Positions 24,101 to 31,769 of a stretch of DNA of 48,153 nucleotides are shown here, in pieces (position 1 is the first letter of the stretch; each line of letters opens with the position of its first letter). The translations under genes and the position numbers were made by a program. The notes beneath the pieces are model-generated. The model ran no database searches. It was not told the DNA's origin and saw only the letters and a list, made by a program, of their open reading frames with translations. The stretch is from Sporosarcina sp. NCCP-2222 (GTDB taxonomy: Bacteria > Bacillota > Bacilli > Bacillales_A > Planococcaceae): positions 44,102-92,254 of the forward strand of contig NZ_BQYK01000004.1 in the NCBI RefSeq assembly GCF_023168145.1, in the 5' to 3' direction.

Positions 24101-24264
24101 TGCGTCACCTCAATCTCCTGAGCATGCAACCTTACATTATTGCTCTGGCAGATCGGGCATGTAACCTTTGCGGCTAGTTCAACAAAAAGATCTATCCGCA
24201 GTGGTAAGCCCAAATCGAGGAAGAAATTATGGCCGTTATTGCATGTCAGCTGGTGGAGTTTCAT
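24097..24264 (-). CDS. Small zinc-ribbon protein (55 aa)
   Basis: MKLHQLTCNNGHNFFLDLG, then a KVTCPICQSNNVRLH segment: C8, H12, C36 and C39 form a zinc ribbon. ATG overlaps the stop of the upstream gene (ATGA) and the end overlaps the methylase start (ATGA). A small zinc-binding accessory protein of unknown role. Confidence 0.72.
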   Translation of the reverse strand: MKLHQLTCNNGHNFFLDLGLPLRIDLFVELAAKVTCPICQSNNVRLHAQEIEVTQ

Positions 24265-24425
24265 TGCGCTACCACCTTCTTCTTCGCCAACAAAGCCCGA
24301 AGCTCGTAATAATCCAAACCCTCTATCGGCTCCCTTTTCACAGTTTCAAAGATTCCAAGCTGGTGTAGATTATCGATTAGCACCCGTCGCTCCGTCTCTC
24401 TGGTTGGGATAAATTGTTGTTTCAT
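24261..24425 (-). CDS. Small conserved-looking phage protein (54 aa)
   Basis: MKQQFIPTRETERRVLIDNL followed by HQLGIFETVKREPIEGLDYYE and LRALLAKKKVVAQ: a two-helix protein. The gene overlaps the replication initiator at its 5' end (ATGA) and the zinc-ribbon gene at its 3' end, so all three are translationally coupled. Function unknown. Confidence 0.68.
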   Translation of the reverse strand: MKQQFIPTRETERRVLIDNLHQLGIFETVKREPIEGLDYYELRALLAKKKVVAQ

Positions 24426-25372
24426 GCGTTTTCCCTCCTCATATTTTCCAAGCGTTCTTCCAGCTCCCTACGCCTTGCTTCAACATCCCCCTCAGTTTCA
24501 ACCTCCGGCTGCGTTTCCTGCTGCTTATTCCTAAACCATTCTGGCAGGCGTTCAACTTTGCCACCCGGTCGGTTATATGGTCGAGGTTGTTGGCGTTGCT
24601 TATCAAATTTATTTCGTTCATGGGATTCAATCTGTTCCACGGTCGTTAATTTGTGATGGGACCATTCTTTCAGCAGGTACTCCACAAAACCGAAGTTTTT
24701 CCGATTACGATCTGCAGCTATCTTAATTGCAGTGGTGAAGACTCCTGCATTTTGCTCAAAGTCGTCAAACCATTTTCCTAACGAATCAATCTGGATTGGA
24801 GAAAGCATACAGAGATTCATTTCGAAAGTTTGAACGAGATTTCCGAATCCGCGATCGACCGCTGTAGTAGCAGTAGTAGTAATATCTTGATTAACATTAA
24901 TAGCATTAATAACATAGTTCTTATTGTTCTGTTGCTGTTCTGTAGGTGTTCCGTTGCTGTTCTCTTGCTGTTCTTTTGGTGTTCTTTTGCTGTTCTGTTC
25001 CTGTTCCGAACTATCGTTTTTGTACGTCTCAAACCCTTGATACTTATGGTAATTAACCACGGTAAAGAGTGTTCCGAGCCTAGTTTCTTCCGTGGTCAAT
25101 GTACCTTCTTTTACAAGTTCATCAATCTTCGTTTTAATGGTGTTGAGAGAGTAGTATTTCTCGGCATTCTTTTCGACATATAGAAGATCTTCTCGGATGT
25201 TTCGGTAGGAACGAAGGTACTGCCCCCTGCCGATATGAATGCCGCCTTTTGTTACTCCTCGCTCTGAGAAGACGGCATTTCCTACGATGTAGAAGAAAAT
25301 CCTGAACTTTGCTACGTCATTCCATATTTCGTGACTGAATATTTCTCTCGACATCAGAAATGCGCCGCTCAT
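24422..25372 (-). CDS. DnaD-domain phage replication initiator (316 aa)
   Basis: N-terminal winged-helix (residues about 1-120), then a low-complexity Q/N/E/T region (about 122-160), and a C-terminal DnaD/DnaB_2 domain: MLSPIQIDSLGKWFDDFEQN, then FGFVEYLLKEWSHHKLTT with the YxxxIxxW signature. Such proteins bind phage origins and load the replicative helicase through host DnaI-like loaders. The low-complexity part is encoded by an 11-bp tandem array, likely the origin itself. Start ATG has AGAGGTGAAATT. Confidence 0.85.
   Translation of the reverse strand: MSGAFLMSREIFSHEIWNDVAKFRIFFYIVGNAVFSERGVTKGGIHIGRGQYLRSYRNIREDLLYVEKNAEKYYSLNTIKTKIDELVKEGTLTTEETRLGTLFTVVNYHKYQGFETYKNDSSEQEQNSKRTPKEQQENSNGTPTEQQQNNKNYVINAINVNQDITTTATTAVDRGFGNLVQTFEMNLCMLSPIQIDSLGKWFDDFEQNAGVFTTAIKIAADRNRKNFGFVEYLLKEWSHHKLTTVEQIESHERNKFDKQRQQPRPYNRPGGKVERLPEWFRNKQQETQPEVETEGDVEARRRELEERLENMRRENA
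24880..25008 (-). repeat. Candidate replication origin: 11-bp iterons plus AT-rich tract
   Basis: On the - strand, from about 25008 down to 24921, units of the form GAACAGCAAAA, GAACACCAAAA, GAACAGCAAGA, GAACAGCAACG, GAACACCTACA and GAACAGCAACA follow with an 11-bp period. They encode two 11-residue repeats (NSKRTPKEQQE, NSNGTPTEQQQ). Immediately downstream (24880-24920) is an AT-rich block with repeated TAAT. Iterons beside an AT-rich unwinding tract inside the initiator gene match known phage origins. Confidence 0.6.
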
Positions 25373-25383
25373 AATTTCACCTC

Positions 25384-27186
25384 TTAATTCAATATTTCAT
25401 CCAAAAATCTGCTCTTAGTAGCGAAGACAGGAGAGCCATTCCAGTCCTGTTTCGACTTCGAATGGGAAAGGAAAAGCTTTTCTTTGGCTCTTGTAATACC
25501 GACATAAGCCAATCGTCTTTCCTCTTCTAAATCCCCTCGCTTGGATGGGAATGTATCCTCGACAAGGTCGATCAAAAAGACTACAGGAAACTCCAATCCC
25601 TTGGCTCCGTGCATTGTCATTAACTTGACCGCATCCTTCTCTTCTATCAACTTCTCTTGAATGTCTCGGTACTTTAGCCAAGATAGAAAGGCTGTAACGC
25701 TGTTATCTTCGCCCATATTGCGTTTTGACTCTTCCCATGACCGGATGTACTCAATTCCGGTTTGCAAGACGTGTAAGCGATTCTGCAAGCCTTGTTCTTC
25801 ATACTCTTTGATAACGCCCATGATTTCGGCAGCATACAAAATCAATTCGGAAACACCGCATTCACTGGCCGTTTCGAATATCATCGAACCTAATGCAAAG
25901 AATCGATCTGCCTGTTTGAAATCCAAAAGTTTCAGCGTTTCAAGTTCTGTTTTTTCACGTTTTGCGGCTTCAAGTTTTAACACCTTTTGCTCGTTCTCAG
26001 ATAGAAAGGGAACCGGGTATCCAAGCGCCCTTTTTAGTGCCATACCGTCCTTTTGGTTAAAGATGACCTGCAGCCATGCAACGATAGAACGGATATCTCG
26101 ATTCTTCATAATGTCATTTCGACCAAGGGCTATGTTTGCCACTCCGCCCCGATCTAGCTGACTTTGCATTCGAGTAAGTTGCATGTTAGTCCGGGAAAGG
26201 ACTGCAATATCTTTCAAGGCAACTCCCTCACTTTGAAGCAACCGGATTTTGTTCAACACTTCCTCATGCTCTGTTCGTTCATCACCAGTTTCAAAAACCG
26301 ATATTTTCGGACCTTCCTTATGAGCGATCAATTTCTTTTCTGATTGATTGATGTTATAGGAAATCAAATTATTAGCAGCAGTGACAATCTCGTTCGTAGA
26401 TCGGTAGTTATCTTCAAGTTTCACGGTCTCACAGCCCGGGTATTCGCTAGGAAAGTTGAGAATATATTCAACCTTTGCACCGCGCCACCCATAGATTGCT
26501 TGAAAGTCGTCACCGACTACGAATAGGTAGGCAGGCGCTAGCAGTCTAAACATCTCCATTTGTTCATCATTCGTGTCTTGAAACTCATCCACGAATACAT
26601 GCGAGTACATCTGACGGTAGTAGTGAAGTGATTCCGGAACAGCCTTCCACAGCTCAACTACCTTGTGAATTAATCGGTCAAGATCGACAGCGTTGTTCTG
26701 GCGTAGTTTCCAAAAATATTCATTGATGACGCGGTACTCATCACTACGTATGTTCGGTGTTGATTCGAATGCGTCAAACACCTTTTTCAACGTCGTCTTT
26801 GCTCCAAGTTCCTTAAGGATAACGGTCAAAATAGATTCTCTGTCTTCCTGGTCATAAATAGAGAAATTCTTTTCAATACCGATTCGATGCCCCCATTCTT
26901 TAAGAACCTGAACAGCGAAAGCGTGGAATGTATTACAAAATAATTTCTTGCCCTCTTGTTCTCCAATCAGCTTGATGACACGTTCTTTCATTTCCATCCC
27001 AGCCAATCGAGTGAACGTGAGGGCTAGCATGTTGCTAGTCCCTATACGATTGTCGAAAAGGTGAGCAATACGCCGGGTGAGTACAGTTGTCTTGCCTGAT
27101 CCGGCTCCTGCTAGGCATAGAATCGTTCTGCTGTCTGACACGACAGCTTGCTTTTGATTAGCATTTAGCCCATTAAGCAATTGCAC
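25384..27186 (-). CDS. UvrD/PcrA-like SF1 helicase (600 aa)
   Basis: All UvrD-type motifs are visible: AGAGSGKT (motif I, near residue 27), VFVDEFQDTN (II), GDDFQAIYGWRGA (III), LEDNYRSTNEIV (IV), MTMHGAKGLEFPVVF (V) and EERRLAYVGITRAKEKL (VI). It unwinds DNA 3'-5'. GTG at 27186 is chosen because GGAGGTGCCGAGA lies upstream; a GTG three codons earlier is too close. Overlaps the ATPase gene by 14 bases. It probably acts with the SMC-like ATPase and RecU in replication/recombination. Confidence 0.92.
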   Translation of the reverse strand: MQLLNGLNANQKQAVVSDSRTILCLAGAGSGKTTVLTRRIAHLFDNRIGTSNMLALTFTRLAGMEMKERVIKLIGEQEGKKLFCNTFHAFAVQVLKEWGHRIGIEKNFSIYDQEDRESILTVILKELGAKTTLKKVFDAFESTPNIRSDEYRVINEYFWKLRQNNAVDLDRLIHKVVELWKAVPESLHYYRQMYSHVFVDEFQDTNDEQMEMFRLLAPAYLFVVGDDFQAIYGWRGAKVEYILNFPSEYPGCETVKLEDNYRSTNEIVTAANNLISYNINQSEKKLIAHKEGPKISVFETGDERTEHEEVLNKIRLLQSEGVALKDIAVLSRTNMQLTRMQSQLDRGGVANIALGRNDIMKNRDIRSIVAWLQVIFNQKDGMALKRALGYPVPFLSENEQKVLKLEAAKREKTELETLKLLDFKQADRFFALGSMIFETASECGVSELILYAAEIMGVIKEYEEQGLQNRLHVLQTGIEYIRSWEESKRNMGEDNSVTAFLSWLKYRDIQEKLIEEKDAVKLMTMHGAKGLEFPVVFLIDLVEDTFPSKRGDLEEERRLAYVGITRAKEKLFLSHSKSKQDWNGSPVFATKSRFLDEILN

Positions 27187-29320
27187 TCTCGGCACCTCCT
27201 GCAGACAAATCGTCTATATCCCATCCATCCGCCTCGAAGGAATACTCTAAAGCGCCAGCCAAAATGATATTGTCAACCTTATGAGCTAGGCCATTTAATC
27301 CGTTGACGAGTAGCTGGAAGTTATGCTTGTCCAAATGGTTTAGATTATCCATTGCAAGGATCTTTAATTTTGGTTGTGCTCGATCAATAATGGTCATCAT
27401 CATGGCTGCTAAATACACTGTCTGTTGGCCAGTAGAGAGTGCATCGAAGTTCACTCGATGGCCCTGCTCGTTCACCCACCCGAACTCAAACAATTCTTTT
27501 CCGGTTTCACTTTCCGTCTCGAAATATGGTGTTTGAGAAAAGTTCATCAACTTTAGATTCTCTTTGATTTGCAAGCGGATGGGTTCAAGAATTTCTTTAA
27601 CAAGTTCGCCTTGGACACCCTTCGGTCCCAAGAAATCCTGTAGGCTTTTAGCCGCGCTAGCCTTGTATTCCGCTTCATTGTTTTGGAGTACATTCTCATT
27701 CATCAAAATGAGTGTCTGCTTCGATTTCTCCTTCTCTTCTACTTGTTTTTTCAGTTCTTCGATCCGTGCTCTTGTTCCCTCGGTCTGTCTCGTCATAAGG
27801 GAAATGTCGCCAATCGGTTCCACTTTTTGATTCGTTAGTTTGTCCAGTTCTTCATTTAAGGAATGCAATTTATTGTTCCGTCTTTCGACAAGTGAAATGA
27901 TTCGTTGCCGTTCTGCTTCTTTGGCTTTAATCTTCTCGGCAACCTCTTCCCGATGGAACTGCACTTTCTGCGCTTGTGTGAAGAGTGCCGCTTTCTGGCT
28001 TTCAAGCTCATTCGCTTTGTTTTTGAGTGTCAATAACAGAGCATCTTCTTTGGCATGTTCCTCATTAAGCTTCTGTAAGGCTTCTGCTGCTTGTTGCTTT
28101 TTACCATCGATATAAGAATCAAAGCCTGTAAAATCTTTTGGACATGAAATCATTGGACTAATGACGCACATGCCAGCCATCTCTCCGACTCTTCGCAAAG
28201 TCCCGTCGAGCGTCTGCACATTGGCTTGGATGTTCATGACCTGTTCGCGGATGTGATTGACCTTTTGCTGTTGTTCAAACGACTGACTATGCAATTCTGC
28301 AATTTGTTTATTTATCGGACCGAGTTTTTCTTCGACACTTATCGGAAGTGGTATAGATGCAGTCAGTGAGGCAATCTCTTTATCGATGTCCTCTGTGCTT
28401 GTTTGCAACTCCGTCCCTTTAACTAGGTCCATCTCTTTCTTGATAGCGCTAATACGTTCCAGTCGCTCGTCAATATTTCTCTTCTTCTCTGTATCAGCGG
28501 AAATCTTCTTTTCCACTTCAATTAAGCTCGCCTGAAGTTCTTCTAGTTCCTTCTTTGCCTCAGCAATGTTCCGATCAGTTTCGATCAGTTGATTTTTCAT
28601 CTCTGACATTTGCCGAACTGCCCCTTGAGAATCCGACTGCTTCCGTCGCCAGTAGGAAAGCTCCTTAGCTGTCCAATCGAGCATGGACTGTAACCCCTCA
28701 TGATTATTTAGTCCGTCAGCGTATTCCTTTAGCGCTTCTGAAATGAATTCATTTGTAATCTCATAGAGATCAGCATTGTTGACCTGCAAATCGGTCGGGA
28801 TCATCTTTTCGTGCAAGTAAGCTGATAGCTTTTCCTTGTCCCACGAACTACTTTCAATCGGAGAAAGCGAGTAGATAAAGTCTCTCCGCTTAGCATCAGA
28901 TAGTTTTAGAAATTCGTTGAAATCCATTGCTACCGGGAAATTCCCGATTTCTTGGATAATACGCTCCTTCTTTTGTGTAACGGTACGCTCGCCCTTACCA
29001 GGAGAAACAGAAACATTTTCTTTCACGCTTACCGTTCGTTCGCCCGTTTTGCTATTAAATTTTTCATCCTTTATAAAACCTCTTGTAAATTCAAAGCCGT
29101 CTGTTTTAAGACCTACCGCCATCTCATCGCCTGTCGCAAACTTGAAATTCGCAGCCGACGTTTTTGCTTGTCCAGGTACGTTCCCTAACATGGCCAATCC
29201 GAGAGCTTGGATTCGAGTGGTCTTTCCGGATCCGTTCTTACCGATAATGATGTTTTTACCGGAAAGGTGTTGTGTTACTGTTTGACCTTTCATATTCTTA
29301 ATTCGGATTTCGGTAATCAT
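27173..29320 (-). CDS. SMC/SbcC-like AAA ATPase (715 aa)
   Basis: N-terminal P-loop GKNGSGKT (near residues 27-34) and ABC-type signature LSTGQQ near the C-terminus, separated by about 450 residues of coiled coil (roughly 200-590) with a hinge containing CVISPMISCPKDF, which may be a metal hook. The Walker B segment KILAMDNLNHLD has Asn where the catalytic Glu normally follows Asp. It resembles Rad50/SbcC-type DNA repair ATPases. No SbcD-type nuclease gene is adjacent. ATG at 29320 overlaps the upstream stop (TGATG). Confidence 0.8.
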   Translation of the reverse strand: MITEIRIKNMKGQTVTQHLSGKNIIIGKNGSGKTTRIQALGLAMLGNVPGQAKTSAANFKFATGDEMAVGLKTDGFEFTRGFIKDEKFNSKTGERTVSVKENVSVSPGKGERTVTQKKERIIQEIGNFPVAMDFNEFLKLSDAKRRDFIYSLSPIESSSWDKEKLSAYLHEKMIPTDLQVNNADLYEITNEFISEALKEYADGLNNHEGLQSMLDWTAKELSYWRRKQSDSQGAVRQMSEMKNQLIETDRNIAEAKKELEELQASLIEVEKKISADTEKKRNIDERLERISAIKKEMDLVKGTELQTSTEDIDKEIASLTASIPLPISVEEKLGPINKQIAELHSQSFEQQQKVNHIREQVMNIQANVQTLDGTLRRVGEMAGMCVISPMISCPKDFTGFDSYIDGKKQQAAEALQKLNEEHAKEDALLLTLKNKANELESQKAALFTQAQKVQFHREEVAEKIKAKEAERQRIISLVERRNNKLHSLNEELDKLTNQKVEPIGDISLMTRQTEGTRARIEELKKQVEEKEKSKQTLILMNENVLQNNEAEYKASAAKSLQDFLGPKGVQGELVKEILEPIRLQIKENLKLMNFSQTPYFETESETGKELFEFGWVNEQGHRVNFDALSTGQQTVYLAAMMMTIIDRAQPKLKILAMDNLNHLDKHNFQLLVNGLNGLAHKVDNIILAGALEYSFEADGWDIDDLSAGGAESAIA

Positions 29321-30339
29321 CAAAACTCACCCCTTCCCATGTTGAAAAGGTTGGATGCAGGCTCTTCGTTTCGCGTTGTTTCAGCATAGACTTTTTCATA
29401 TTCTTGCTCTTCTTGGATCGGGCTAGATTGAAGGATCTCCTCATCGTCTGCATCTACCGTTATATCTGCTTCGGTTGCTTCAACAACTGCCTCGATGACA
29501 TCCGCCTTTTTACCTCTTACAACAACTTCCTCACCGCGTTCCGCTTTGTCTGCAATCTCCAATAACTCTTCTCGGTTGAAATCATGGACATAACCGACTA
29601 CCGGTACACGTGCAACCTCACCTTGCTTGGTTACATATGCAGCGCTCGCAAGAGCAGGATGTTTTGACATCACCAACCGTTCGCAAATGGATTGGGCATT
29701 CCGCTCAGCAAATTGCTTTTTGTTGATGTACGTATCGATCGCTTTCAGAACGTCCTTATGTTGGATGTTGGCAGCGACTCCAAGGAAGCCTTCAATTTTG
29801 AGGAAAATACAATTCTTCTTTTCCTCTTCAGTCATCATTTGTTCCATGCAAACTCGTCCAGCGTCTTTGCTGTATTGAACTTTTTTCATCACGTCTTGAA
29901 TGAAGTACATTTTAATGTCGTACAGAAGAGTCGAACTCGTGATGACCAAGTTTCCAGTCGGGCTGTAACCGATAGCAATTTTTTTGACCCACACTTTACT
30001 GATGGTTCCCGATTCATGATCGATAATCGGATAGGGATTGACTACCACCTGGCCGTCAGGAAGAGTAAGTTTTTCAGGCGTAATAATGGAGAGCCCGGCA
30101 ATTTGATTTAATGTGTTGAACCCTTTGGCTGTAGTCATTGTCTTGCCTTGGATTGTTGCAATTTCTCCGTTCCGTTCATTTAAGGTGACAGCACCTTTGA
30201 TACTGCGTAAAGCGCCGCCATTTGTTCTTTTAACGAAAACCTCACCATCCCCCAAGACAGCGACATTCTGTTTCTTTAAAAGTTGAATTTCCTGTTGTGC
30301 ACGATTGAACTGCTCTTGATTTACCTGAACTTCATTCAT
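29320..30339 (-). CDS. Early DNA-metabolism protein, function unknown (339 aa)
   Basis: The N-terminus (MNEVQVNQEQFNRAQQEIQ then LLKKQNVAVLGDGEVFV) leads into a core with strands and SYNTHESIS-neutral motifs such as ALRSIKGAVTLNERNGEI and LVITSSTLLYDIKMYFIQDV. The C-terminal 70 residues are acidic and disordered. ATG is chosen because GGAGGAATCATTG precedes it; a TTG one codon upstream is possible. It sits in the same operon before the ATPase and helicase, where many phages have a single-strand annealing protein; the sequence does not prove that role. Confidence 0.6.
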   Translation of the reverse strand: MNEVQVNQEQFNRAQQEIQLLKKQNVAVLGDGEVFVKRTNGGALRSIKGAVTLNERNGEIATIQGKTMTTAKGFNTLNQIAGLSIITPEKLTLPDGQVVVNPYPIIDHESGTISKVWVKKIAIGYSPTGNLVITSSTLLYDIKMYFIQDVMKKVQYSKDAGRVCMEQMMTEEEKKNCIFLKIEGFLGVAANIQHKDVLKAIDTYINKKQFAERNAQSICERLVMSKHPALASAAYVTKQGEVARVPVVGYVHDFNREELLEIADKAERGEEVVVRGKKADVIEAVVEATEADITVDADDEEILQSSPIQEEQEYEKVYAETTRNEEPASNLFNMGRGEF

Positions 30340-30352
30340 CAATGATTCCTCC

Positions 30353-30445
30353 TTGTCATTTATAGAGGTCCTTATGTATAATGAAAATGTATATTACTCA
30401 TAAGAACCTCATCGATCCGCTGCCCTACAGCGGGTCTTTTATTTT
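30353..30445 (+). ncRNA. Short + strand RNA candidate (promoter to terminator)
   Basis: TTGTCA (30353-30358), 18-bp spacer, TATAAT (30377-30382). Hairpin arms GATCCGCTG (30414-30422) and CAGCGGGTC (30428-30436), loop CCCTA, followed by TTTTATTTT. Predicted transcript about 50-55 nt from about 30389. It lies antisense to the early operon's reading direction, in a gap of about 100 bp between genes. It also contains an ATG frame beginning at 30386, but no ribosome site. Confidence 0.55.
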
Positions 30446-30684
30446 GCTTCGTAAAACACTACTCCTACTTCATCCTGTAGATAGTCCTGTAAGTTATCCA
30501 TGAGTACCACTTTGCCTTGTGGATCTGTGAAATACTTGTCTCCCTGCCGGATTTCGCATCCATACATATCCTCTACCGGATGATTAGCAACCGGATAATG
30601 AGTATCCTGATACCTCTCACGATCCAGATAATCAATATGTGGGTATCCTGTCTTAATAGCCGCCAAAACTTCTGGATGATCCAT
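30439..30684 (-). CDS. YqaI-like small phage protein (81 aa)
   Basis: MDHPEVLAAIKTGYPHIDYLD and a C-terminal segment LMDNLQDYLQDEVGVVFYEAK resemble the YqaI family of the B. subtilis skin element. Acidic, no catalytic motif. ATG overlaps the upstream stop (TGATG) and has AAGGAGGCGATC. Its function in phage is unknown. Its 3' end lies on the terminator of the short + strand RNA. Confidence 0.6.
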   Translation of the reverse strand: MDHPEVLAAIKTGYPHIDYLDRERYQDTHYPVANHPVEDMYGCEIRQGDKYFTDPQGKVVLMDNLQDYLQDEVGVVFYEAK

Positions 30685-30863
30685 CAGATCGCCTCCTTGT
30701 ACTGAATGATTTCAGCGGACTTACGGACCGAATAGACACTGACTGTCGGGTATTGCTCAACAAACTGTGTCACTGCTGCCAGTACATCATCCTTTTCAGT
30801 GTGTACTGTGTAGGGATCCTGCTCGCCCATTGAGCGGATTTCCCATTGAAATAATTTCACCAA
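30684..30863 (-). CDS. Hypothetical small phage protein (59 aa)
   Basis: Likely TTG start at 30863, six bases after AGAGGTG, giving MVKLFQWEIRSMGEQDPYTV. A GTG three codons upstream and a GTG one codon downstream are also possible. The product has alternating beta-type residues (TVSVYSVRKSAEIIQY). Overlaps the next gene by the TGATG junction. Not recognised. Confidence 0.55.
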   Translation of the reverse strand: MVKLFQWEIRSMGEQDPYTVHTEKDDVLAAVTQFVEQYPTVSVYSVRKSAEIIQYKEAI

Positions 30864-30868
30864 TTTCT

Positions 30869-31174
30869 TCACCTCTTTAAGTAATCAGATTTCCGATATA
30901 CATCAGCAGCGTTTTCAAGGGTTTTCCAATCGAATTCGGAAACAATGGCACTAACTAAACGTTGAATGTCTATTTTGCTCATTTCGAGCGACTCAGCGGC
31001 CGCTATTGCATAACCAAGCGCACTTTGATTGCTCCACTGATCTCCGGCATGGAACAGGTGGTTCACAACTGTTTCCAAGTCCCGTCTATTGACCATAATC
31101 ACCGAATTTGTTGGAAGTGATGATTTTAGATCATCCCTAAGAGCGAACATCGCTTTCTTCGCTTGATCATCCAT
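30869..31174 (-). CDS. Hypothetical early phage protein (101 aa)
   Basis: ATG at 31174, eight bases after GGAGGG, gives MDDQAKKAMFALRDDLKSSLP; a TTG two codons upstream lies too close. Helical throughout: RDLETVVNHLFHAGDQWSNQ, then AIAAAESLEMSKIDIQRLVSA. It is tightly followed by the next gene. No family recognised, though the layout resembles early genes of skin-like elements. Confidence 0.6.
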   Translation of the reverse strand: MDDQAKKAMFALRDDLKSSLPTNSVIMVNRRDLETVVNHLFHAGDQWSNQSALGYAIAAAESLEMSKIDIQRLVSAIVSEFDWKTLENAADVYRKSDYLKR

Positions 31175-31176
31175 TT

Positions 31177-31278
31177 TCAAATCCCTCCATTTCTTTTATT
31201 GTTTTGCGAATAAAAACTTAGTAGTGCCAACTTTTGCCGCAATGTTAGGTTTTTCCACGCTTTTACACTGATTTTCAA
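31177..31278 (-). CDS. Tiny ORF with strong ribosome site (33 aa)
   Basis: TTG at 31278 has GAGGTGAGCAAA upstream, giving MKISVKAWKNLTLRQKLALLS ending NKRNGGI; a basic amphipathic helix. Its stop overlaps the start region of the 101-aa gene, which would couple them. It may be a leader peptide or small regulator. Confidence 0.5.
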   Translation of the reverse strand: MKISVKAWKNLTLRQKLALLSFYSQNNKRNGGI

Positions 31279-31300
31279 TTTGCTCACCTCTTTCAATTAG

Positions 31301-31408
31301 TTAGATGGAGTGAATCCCATCAAGAAGCCCATAAGTTTGCCGTGGGGTATATCGGGAGGATTGGGGGTAAATCGCTCCTATGCTCATGGACTTCTTGACA
31401 GGAGCCAT
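31301..31408 (-). CDS. Tiny ORF (35 aa), tentative
   Basis: ATG at 31408 follows AAGGTGACAAGGGG. The product MAPVKKSMSIGAIYPQSSRY then TPRQTYGLLDGIHSI looks protein-like but has no clear family. It fits between the two small genes in an otherwise empty stretch. The + strand promoter of the short RNA at 31415 begins directly beyond its start. Confidence 0.35.
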   Translation of the reverse strand: MAPVKKSMSIGAIYPQSSRYTPRQTYGLLDGIHSI

Positions 31409-31414
31409 GGCCCC

Positions 31415-31505
31415 TTGTCACCTTACTTGCGTTCGTTTATAATGGAGATACCAAATGATAATTTACTCTTGCCGATTTGACGCTCCAACGTCAGTCGGTT
31501 TTTTT
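31415..31505 (+). ncRNA. Short + strand RNA or leader-peptide candidate
   Basis: TTGTCA (31415-31420), 17-bp spacer, TATAAT (31438-31443). Hairpin CCGA-tt-TGACG / CGTCA-g-TCGG (31472-31498) around CTCCAA, followed by TTTTTTT. GGAGATACCAA-ATG at 31445-31458 could translate a short peptide through the hairpin. Predicted RNA about 55 nt, opposite in direction to the operon, with its terminator on the 3' end of the gene 31491-31769. Confidence 0.5.
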
Positions 31506-31769
31506 GTGTCCGAAAACTACTACTTGAGCGTTTACTCCTTGGTCCATTAATTTAGATACCAAGAACTTCATTTTTTCTTCGTCGGACTTCTTATTTTTCA
31601 AGACGCGCACTTTCTGCATAGCTCCAAATAAATGTGCTGCTCTTGCAGTTGCTTCATTAACGTTATCTGTCCAGATAGCCCGTTCTATTTCTGATATTTG
31701 TTGGAGTGCCATTGTTTTTAACTCCAAGACCTCTTCAATGTCCTCTGACTTGTAATCTTCTAGTTTCAT
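31491..31769 (-). CDS. Hypothetical phage protein (92 aa)
   Basis: ATG at 31769, with GGAGGCATTTT, gives MKLEDYKSEDIEEVLELKTM. The remaining upstream frame overlaps the HTH gene and is not used. Helical throughout (ALQQISEIERAIWTDNVNEA, then ARAAHLFGAMQKVRVLKNK), with a final VNAQVVVFGHKKTD strand. Not recognised. ATG overlaps the HTH gene (ATGA). Confidence 0.6.
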   Translation of the reverse strand: MKLEDYKSEDIEEVLELKTMALQQISEIERAIWTDNVNEATARAAHLFGAMQKVRVLKNKKSDEEKMKFLVSKLMDQGVNAQVVVFGHKKTD

